Source: Typha latifolia (Eukaryota; Streptophyta; Magnoliopsida; Poales; Typhaceae). Taken from it: a DNA stretch of 64,000 bases. Below are positions 56,690-64,000 of the stretch, piece by piece. The stretch lies in the NCBI GenBank assembly GCA_019914945.1, contig CM034103.1, positions 8,990,001 through 9,054,000 of the forward strand, read 5' to 3'. Made by a program: the position numbers and the translations under genes. Position 1 is the first letter of the stretch. The number at the start of each line of letters is the position of its first letter. The notes under the pieces are model-generated. The model did no database searches and was not told the DNA's origin. It saw nothing but the letters and a program-made list of their open reading frames with translations.

Positions 56690-58197
56690 TTCTAGATATT
56701 TTTACACATTAAAAATATTTTAAAACATATTGCTAGTTGTATAAGAATTTACAATGTAAGTTTTTAATAATTAATGATAAAATAAACGTCATTTACAATA
56801 CAACGTGAGAGAGTATATATATCACATAAAAGCTCCACGTCTTGCCACATAAAAAACAAATATTTTCCAAATCTCTTACCTTTATAGAAACAAAAAAATA
56901 TATATTTATTTTTCACACTTTGATAACTCATCCAAATTAATTAAATTTTTTTCCAAGCCATGAACATGCCAAATATTAATCAGTTTGTGTTCTCTCAAAC
57001 TCTTTTACGCATCCTGCATGATGCCGTCTTTTGTCATTCTTTCTATTTGTACCTTTACTAATTGATTTCTATTTAGTAGAAATTATTTAGTAGTACACAT
57101 ATGAAAAGAACAACTAGGATTGGATATCCATTAACTCGGATATATATTAAAAATTCTAATAAATTTTAGGAGATCAAATCTATCGCACCTTTGCTTAACA
57201 TAATGAAAAGAAATGATCATAGATGCATGGATGTTTATGTTGAAAAATCTCAAAAGTTTAGTATTGTAAATGACGTCTCAGTAATTCTTAAGGTTGATCT
57301 TACATCTCAGTACATAATTTTTAAAATAAATTCCTTCGAGATCTAAATTGGATTGAATGTGTAAAAAAAAACTTGTTCAGCTCATTCCATCACAGAGCTT
57401 GTTGAAGTTGTGATATGATCTCCAAAATTTTCAAATAATAATCAAAGATATACACTTAAGTTAGGTTAAAACCCTCTTAAATACCCCGGTCAAATAAATA
57501 CCAAAAAATCCTTCAAACTTGTCCATGAAAGAAGCAGAACCATTAAGTGCATTAGAACATCGAACTTTAAAGTCACATTTTTCTTAATTTTCATTCTAAA
57601 AGTGGTTAGAACTAATCTTCTAGCGCATGAAAGTTAAAAAGCCTGAGATATTTTTGGTTTAAACCGCTTTCAAATTGGTGCACTTCCAAAATGTATGTGT
57701 TTCTTTTGAATTTCTAAAGATTTGTGATAGCTTCTAGAATTTTTAACATATTTCAAATATATTGCTAATTGTATAAAAAATTTACAATCTCCCGTTTCGA
57801 CAATTAGCAACAAAATAAACTTCACCTGTAATACAATGTCTAAGCACATTCATTATAACTCGGTAAGAGAATGAGAATATATCACAACTGATATATGCTT
57901 CAAATAATCTTGTAATACTCACAAACAAATATACCTAGTGAGAAAAAGCAGGTATGGTAAACAAATAAAATATACATAACTTTCTACTCATGTCAAAAGC
58001 ACACATAGCTATATAAACATACATATATCAAAACAGTGACCAAACACATGCATATCAATAATAATGAACACTAAGTACAATGAAACACACATACTAAATA
58101 AAGAGATAGCGTAGTTAACGAGTTCTAAATGTTCACAATGACCAATAAAAACTAGAGACTAAACTCTCAAACTGCAGTCTAACTCCCAATAGGAGTG
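56690..58197 (-). mobile_element. Two partial copia-like LTR/polypurine junctions
   Basis: At 57780-57830 the minus strand reads GTTGCTAATTGTCGAAACGGGAGA then TTGTAAATTTTTTATAC, like a polypurine tract and LTR start (compare 26578-26591). A shorter related piece (TTTACAATGTAAG, CAATACAACGTGAGAGAG) lies at 56735-56815, about 1.03 kb away. Between them (57240-57480) is retroelement-like non-coding sequence. There are no coding domains. Confidence 0.4.
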
Positions 58198-58612
58198 GAC
58201 AGCGGAATTTCATTTGGGTTCGGTGGTTTCATCGCCCTCAACTCTGATAGGCTTTTGGTAATTTGCCTAACAAAGGCTAGGGCTAGTTTTATGTTAAGGA
58301 ACTCAGCTATCCGTTGCATTGTTGCTGGGGTCTATCCTATTCAGATGATTTTAGTATTGTTTAGTGAAGCGTAGGCGTTAAACGATTAAGAAGCATTTTG
58401 TAGAAATAACTTTTAGTCATATTAAATATAGGAAAGTTAACTAGGCTGCGGACTGGGTAGTAAAAACTAAGTTGTAATTTGAATACAGGTAATTATTTCT
58501 GGGTTCCTCATTCTTGGTCTAACTATCATCCTCTCTCAAGAGAGGTCGGGGTGCCTCGTCGAGAGAGCTTTGTGATAGCCTATGTGCTATCTTCTATCAA
58601 AAAAAAAAAAAA
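58198..58612 (+). pseudogene. LINE 3' end with poly(A) tail
   Basis: In the plus strand, 58402-58470 reads ITFSHIKYRKVN, stop, AADWVVKTKL, the end of a plant LINE RNase H domain (the usual wording is H-I-x-R-E-x-N-x-x-A-D-W). The 5' part from 58198 is related but frame-broken. A 3' tail ends in CTATCTTCTATC followed by 14 A residues at 58599-58612. A second, tail-like piece without the A run lies at 58790-58905 (TTTTGTGATAGTTTATTTTCTGTCTTC). The upstream portion was lost on insertion. Confidence 0.6.
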
Positions 58613-58969
58613 CTTTGTTATTGTAAATTGTCATGGAAGGTCAAAAACTCATATTTCTCCTCACTGTCATAATCCTTAGTTTTCAATACTGTATTTAATT
58701 GGAAATGAAATAGTATATGGAAGGGCCCAAAATTTCTGAATTTAGCTGCCGATGAGTGAGCACCACAGAGCTGTTGGGATCAAGGCCCTCGGTTATTAAA
58801 AATTGCTTGTGTAATTTGAATAAAATAATTTCTGAGTGTATTCCTCACCCCACAATTTGTCTTGTAGAGAGAGTTTTGTGATAGTTTATTTTCTGTCTTC
58901 TAAGTCTCTCCCAAATAACTTTCCCATGTGTTATCATAAATTTAAATCCATGTGATCAAAAATATATCA

Positions 58970-59790
58970 CGAGCCAAATTTGGACCGATCTGGATATAAA
59001 AATATTATGAGAATTTTTGTAGTGGTAGCCTCACAAGTTACAGATCTAGTGGTTTTAGTTTGCCATAAATCAAATGTCAAGATGAAAAGATAAAAATAAA
59101 ATAGTAAACGTAGGTTAGAAAGGGATTAGATAGGTAAATATCTAAATTGTGGTGGTCGTCGGAGTGTGGCGTTCGACTAAGGATGGTGATGGACGGTCGT
59201 AGAGTAGGGTGGCTCGTAGAAGAAGATGGCGACTAGGGTTTGGAAGCTTGGAAATGCTCTATGGTTATAATCTGCTCCTAGAAAGATAATACAAATTGAA
59301 TTAAATCGGATTGCATGATGAAGGACATTGGGCTCGATGGATCGAGTCTATTTATCTTTTACTTAATTCATGTATATCTCTTATGTAAGCCTTTAAGTCA
59401 TGTAAGCATCTAAGACAAGTCCTAGTTTAAGTCGTATAAGCCTTTAAGGCTAAATCCGAGTATGACTCATTGTACCCGACCTCTATATAGAGAGGGGCTA
59501 GATTTCTTTCTCTAATCATCCAAGCATCCAATAAAGAATTAAGTATTATATTTTAGCCTTAGACTATTTTAGGAGTAAAAGTAGAATAATCTAGGAGTAG
59601 AAGTAAGTTAATTAGAGCTGTTTATTTTCTTAGAAGTAGATTTAAGTTAGAAACTCTAATTTCACCTCTAACTCATAGTCACCATGAGCCACCCTATCTT
59701 ACGGCCGTCCACCACTACTCTTGGCCATCCACCACTCTCAGACGACAACTGCAATATGAGACTTTGCTCTAATTTTAAAAATACTTTAGA
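58970..59790. mobile_element. Inverted pair of family B LTR fragments
   Basis: 58970-59285 is the 3' half of a B LTR in minus orientation (GTGGTAGCCTCACAAG, GGTGATGGACGGTCGTAG, GGGTTTGGAAGCTTGGAA). 59290-59790 is a B LTR in plus orientation (GACATTGGGCTCGATGG, the repeated TGTAAGCCTTTAAG phrases, CTCTATATAGAGAGGGGC). Its end, ATGAGCCACCCTATCTTACGGCCGTCCACC, is the complement of 59185-59216. The shared arms are about 250 bases around a spacer of about 200. No primer site or coding sequence is present. Confidence 0.7.
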
Positions 59791-60239
59791 TATAAAAAAG
59801 AGAACATATTTAAAGTCTGTCAGTTAATCAAATTTGAATTTCCTATTACAAAATTTACTTTTCAATACAAAAAACGTACTTATTTAGAAATAAAGGAGTA
59901 TATGGAAGTATTCTTTATTTGGAGGTGGGGGGTCGAAAACAGTTCGAATTTAGATGTTAGGGAGTGATACGATCGAGCCCACAAGATCAAAAACCTCCAT
60001 CCCTCCCAAATCCCTTCAAATTTATCATTTACATTTATATTTTTTTTTTGTTGAGATTTTTATCAAATGAAACCACTCTTCTATATGATTTGAACCAAGA
60101 AGTAAGCCGAAAAAGCATATCTCCTACTTGATTCAGCTATTAAATAAGATGAATGACTACATTTCCTTTAAGATATTACCTTAGGCATGGCACAACCACA
60201 TCAGTAGTGACCTTGAGCCTGGCCTAGCCTTCGATTGAG
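59791..60239. other. Short non-coding stretch before the LINE
   Basis: AT-rich, with nothing recognised. GATACGATCGAGCCC at 59967-59981 resembles the start of a B or C LTR but is not extended. Confidence 0.35.
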
Positions 60240-61200
60240 TTCCCCTGCGAATCGGGTTTGGGTTCAAATAGGTGAGCAAAGTGATGAGGTTCGACACTAC
60301 GATGAGTGGGAAAACCTTGAGAGGGGTGTCATCTATTCTCACCCTCGACGGTGAAATTGAAGAGGCATTCACTCTGCAAGATAAACTCCAACAAAGTGAG
60401 ATCTACGATTTGGGAGAAAGGACTGTAACTATCCGCTATACAAAGACAATTTATTAGGGGTTGGCAAGAAAATCAAGAACAAGTCGACTAAGACATTTCT
60501 ATCTAGGGTTCCACCATCCAAAGAGAAGGATCGACAATTGGGTGGTTGTTTTTGGTATGGTTAAGATCACTAAGCGGTGAGTTGTCAAAATAATATCTTG
60601 TGCTATAAGTGTGGTTAATGCAAAATGGGCATCCAATAGTGATGCTTAGAGCATCAGAAGAGACAAGTCAAAATCAGTTTAACTGAAGCTAAGCATGGTG
60701 GTGACGATTAAGCATGGATGGATTTCGACAAATAATTATGAACTTGTGATGGATGCCATGTGGTCATAGGGCCATGTTTGGCGAGCTCAGACAATCTTGG
60801 GAGAGGAGTATTTAGTGGACTTCCCCTCCACACAACGTATGATGGAGGCGAATCACCTAGGTGATGTCGACCTTGGAGTAGCCATCATCAGCTTTGCGCC
60901 AAAGAGAAGAGTTTTAAGGATGATGTCTAGAAGAGATTGTTTAAATTCGCATAACTAGTATTCTATTACAATACTGAAATTATATTTATTTCCTGAAGAT
61001 TATTAAATCTTTTAATTTCTTAACTGTGGTAGACAAAAGACTACCAAAAAGATAAATATGAAATGTGCTCAGGTGAGGGTGGTGATTAAAGACATTAGTG
61101 ATATCCTAGTGATAATAATGATCTTGATAGAAGATATGATTTTTGAGGTAGCTTGTGAGGGATACAGGCAAGTGGGAAGAGGAAAAATGTATATCACTGA
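60240..61200 (+). pseudogene. LINE ORF1-like region
   Basis: An open frame at 60272-60457 (STILTLDGEIEEAFTLQD-like wording) is followed by broken frames. At 60535-60660 these show two CCHC-like clusters (CFWYG, stop, DH...C, then CYKCG). At 60780-60930 a stretch reads EEYLVDFPSTQRMMEA and LGVAIISFAPKRR. Plant L1 ORF1 proteins have zinc knuckles and act as RNA-binding partners of ORF2, and the position before an endonuclease-RT unit supports this. The family call is moderate because of frame damage. Confidence 0.45.
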
Positions 61201-62129
61201 GTTTGTAGAGGCCTAACTATGAGTAGTAATAAGAGTTGGGTCTCGGGAGAAAGGACTAAACTGAACCTATTCCTAACAAATGTTCAACCATGAAAGGAAG
61301 TGAAAAAACAAGGTGGGACACAAGGTGTTTACCAAAATGTGGTAGAGAAATAGGCCAGTGTACTAGTCATGATGGAGATGTAAAATCATGAAAAGAAAAA
61401 TCTATGGATAAAGGAAAACAAATTGACAGTGATACCGTCAAAGCTGAGACTATCTTAGTGAATAACCCCCAAGTAATGACTGAGATAAGAAAGGAGGATA
61501 ACCCTGTGGTGATCATAGAGAAAGTATGAAAAGAAAAAAAAATACTAATTGAAAATGAGACATGGAAGAAGATGGTGGTTGGAGCCTTATTACGCTAAGA
61601 GGAAGCGGATTTTGAAGAAGAGGTCAATCTAATCAGTTAATGGTCAAAGAGGGGCAAGATTGGTAGATGACAGTCTACTCTAAAGAAGATATTTTTAATA
61701 TAGAACCAATACAAGCTATTAAGGCACAAGGATTGAGAAATTACACAAAAAATAAATTGAGCAAATTCCTCAAGAGCCTACAAGGAGGAGCATCCAAAAT
61801 ATACTGAAGTTGGGTGGGCAAGAAAAGAACATTCAAGCGCATATTATAGAAGCAGGTAAGACAAAGACTCTTGAAACAACCCAGCAAGAGAAGGATCAAC
61901 TCATGTAATGATCCTTTTACGTAGTATTTTTCTTTTTCTAAATTTTCTTCTAGTGTATTACTATCTACTGCCCATACATTGGAATTAATTTGAGAGAAAT
62001 TGTGGCTGAACAAGAGGAGAATCTACTGATTCTCATAGCCTTTGGGAGGGAAAGAGCAGAAAAATATTTGAAGGCTATTTAAAGAAAAGAATATGGTAAA
62101 ACTGAAGGAATTAAGTATGAATACTGAAT

Positions 62130-62770
62130 GAAGGGATTATTCTCGAATATCAAAAGGCTAGGGCGCAACGAGAAGAAAATAAGATTCAAGAGATGATTTT
62201 ACAAAAGCAGTTGAGTTTCACCTACATGCATGAAAATCTAAAAAAGAATTTATGCATGACAAAATGTTGCAGGCTCTTGGAAGTGGAAAAATAAAATGCT
62301 AGTCTTATATTCCATCTTCAGGGAGCTCTAGAGCCTTTTAATTGGTGTGAATGAGGATAATTTGAAAGTTACAAACTAGAAGTTAAATCAGCATTTTGTG
62401 GCAATGCATTTAAAGAGTAAAGAATTCAAACATTATTAGGTACTGACAAATGTTTATAGTCCTCAAACATGAGATGAAAAAAAGGTACTTTGGAGGAGAT
62501 GAGGCAAATGAAATAGTGGCATAATATTGATTAGGTAATTGGTGGTGACTTTAATGCCACAAGGTATTCATCTGATAGAAGAGGTGAGAGTGAAGGAATT
62601 AAGGAGAGAAGCAATTTCAATAAGGTGATAAATGACTTAGAGTTGATTGAGATGAAAATGACTAGTAGAAAGTTTACATGGTCAAACATGCGAGGATAGA
62701 CGGTTTTAGCTCTACTTGATAGAAATTTTGTGAACATTAATTGATAGTATAGATTTTCCATGACAAAAGT
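62130..62770 (+). pseudogene. LINE apurinic-type endonuclease domain
   Basis: In order: KRLGRNEKKIRFKR (start of the EEP domain), LLIGVNEDNLKVTN near 62340, FVAMHLKSKEF and TNVYSPQT near 62400-62470, then VIGGDFNATRYSSDRRG (62535-62585) and LIEMKMTSRKFTWSN (62643-62690). The GGDFNA box and FTWSN are hallmarks of plant L1 endonucleases that nick target DNA. Stops separate the blocks. Confidence 0.8.
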
Positions 62771-64000
62771 AACTGTCTTGCTTAGAATTTGTTCTAACTT
62801 TTGCCATTGATGGTGGAATAGGATTAAAGGATGTGAAAAATAAATTTTTTAAACTAGAGCATTTCTGGTTCTCCAAAGAGGATTTTGATGGTATGGTGAG
62901 GAAGTGGTGGAATTCTCCTATGAAAGGAATTTCAACTATAAATGTTTGGACAACAAAAATAAAGAAGGTAGACAAGGACTGAGAGGGTGGAGTAAGAACA
63001 ATAAAAAGATGGATCAAATTCAAAAGAAAAAACTTGGCTTGAGAGTATCAATGCTTTAGACTTGATTGAGGAGAAAAGAAACTTAAATGCTGAGGAGGTG
63101 GATACTAGGAGGTAAACTTACTGCACTGTATAAAGAGGAGGAGATGCTGTGGCAACAAAGGTCACGACAATAGTGGCTAATGCAAGGCAGTTTGAATACT
63201 TTCTATTTTCATAAGTTAGCTAATGGTAGAAAAATGCGAAATACCATTAGCTCCTTAATGCTTGCAAGGGAGCAGATTAAGGAGGTTATGACAATTAAAA
63301 ATTATTATGAGTTATTATCATGGTTTATTTGGTGTCGTCATAGAATGGAGATTGCATATGACCAAAGAAAGTTGGGAGCACCTTAAATTGGAGGATGATC
63401 AAGCTCACTTACTGACTGGGTCTTTCACTGAGGAGGAAATTTATCAAGCTATCTATGAGATCATAGAAAATAAAGCACCTAACGTTGATGGCTTTAGTAT
63501 AAAATTTTATCATCAGTTCTGGGATATACTAAAACAAGAGTTTATTAATATTTTTCAAGATTTGTAAGAAGGATAGAATCTTTATACAAATTAAACTATG
63601 CAATACTAGCACTAATACCCAAAATATTAGGAGCTGAGAGACCGGAGGACTTTAGGCCAATCAGCCAGCAATTTGTAAAATTATTATGAAATTCCTTACC
63701 AATAGACTTTGCAAAGTGATTGAAAATATAAATATTGATTATCAAAATGATTTTATTAAAAAGAAATATATTCTAAACAACATGGTGTGTGCCCATGAGA
63801 TAATTTTTGTGGTTTAGAAAAAGAAAGAAGAAGGGATCCTATTGAAGCTTGATTTAAAAAGAAACTTATGATAATGAGATGGAATTTCTTAGAAGATGTG
63901 TTAAAGTGGAGACGTTTTCCCGACAATTGGAATAAGTGGGTTCTCCAATCAATTTTGACGAGCGTCTTTGCAGTAATGATTAATGAGGAACTTGGTAAAT
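62771..64000 (+). pseudogene. LINE reverse transcriptase, cut by the window end
   Basis: The pre-RT linker reads LYKEEEMLWQQRSRQ (63125-63170), then WLMQGSLNTFYFHKLANGRKMRN (63175-63240). RT begins at 63440 with IYEIIENKAPNVDGFSIKFYHQFW, followed after a frame break by LALIPKILGAERPEDFRPIS (63605-63665). Later parts include NDFIKKKYILNN-like wording and a piece resembling LLKLDLKR near 63840. The catalytic YADD lies beyond the window. Several stops and frameshifts are present. Confidence 0.8.

Overview
The window is plant nuclear DNA, almost all of it made of nested and decayed transposable elements. It has one intact-looking host gene. The evidence for a flowering plant is a ZAT-type C2H2 zinc-finger repressor with plant-specific QALGGH and DLNLP motifs, LTR retrotransposons primed by initiator tRNA-Met (TGGTATCAGAGC-type sites), very long TGTAACA...TTATA LTRs of the Del/Tekay kind, and hAT elements with 8-bp target duplications. 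The GC-rich intronless ZAT gene would fit a monocot, but the sequence does not settle that.

Layout. Bases 1-240 may hold the 5' end of a gene running off the left edge on the minus strand. Bases 1571-4993 hold two opposed pieces of a Del-type LTR. A MITE lies at 7148-7687. Bases 8138-11473 are a Ty3/gypsy family called GyA here: its gag, an LTR and a second Del LTR piece. Bases 11474-13226 are a minus-strand copia gag with its LTR. A plus-strand copia relic spans about 13227-21625, and a 4.6-kb hAT element (13600-18215) sits inside its LTR. Bases 23287-29032 are a plus-strand gypsy gag-pol relic split by a GyA LTR, which was itself hit by a 591-bp hAT element and a copia element. Bases 29033-30600 hold gypsy-type family C LTR and leader pieces. 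The best-preserved retrotransposon, GyA 32021-38151, has LTRs, gag, protease, RT, RNase H, integrase and a target duplication, and lies inside a small MITE.

Bases 40565-41745 are a LINE 3' end. Bases 41853-52616 are a tandem duplication of a non-autonomous LTR element (family B) together with its flanks. The second copy was then hit by a hAT element carrying a 3.05-kb Del solo LTR, and by a C-like solo LTR. The ZAT gene is at 54223-54786 (minus). A LINE 3' end with a poly(A) tail (58198-58612), an inverted pair of B LTR pieces (58970-59790) and a LINE carrying endonuclease and RT (60240 to the end) close the window.

All element coding regions carry stops or frameshifts, so none can be expected to move by itself. 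The strongest unexplained signal is a 12-bp palindrome, GCGTTCGAACGC, which recurs in arrays just upstream of the presumed TATA box in LTRs of both gypsy and copia families. Also notable are stem-loops in the Del LTRs with a paired base change, tandemly multiplied primer-binding sites, and inverted LTRs able to give a long hairpin RNA. Family names GyA, B and C are labels for this report only. Boundaries were read by eye from termini, target duplications and comparison of copies.
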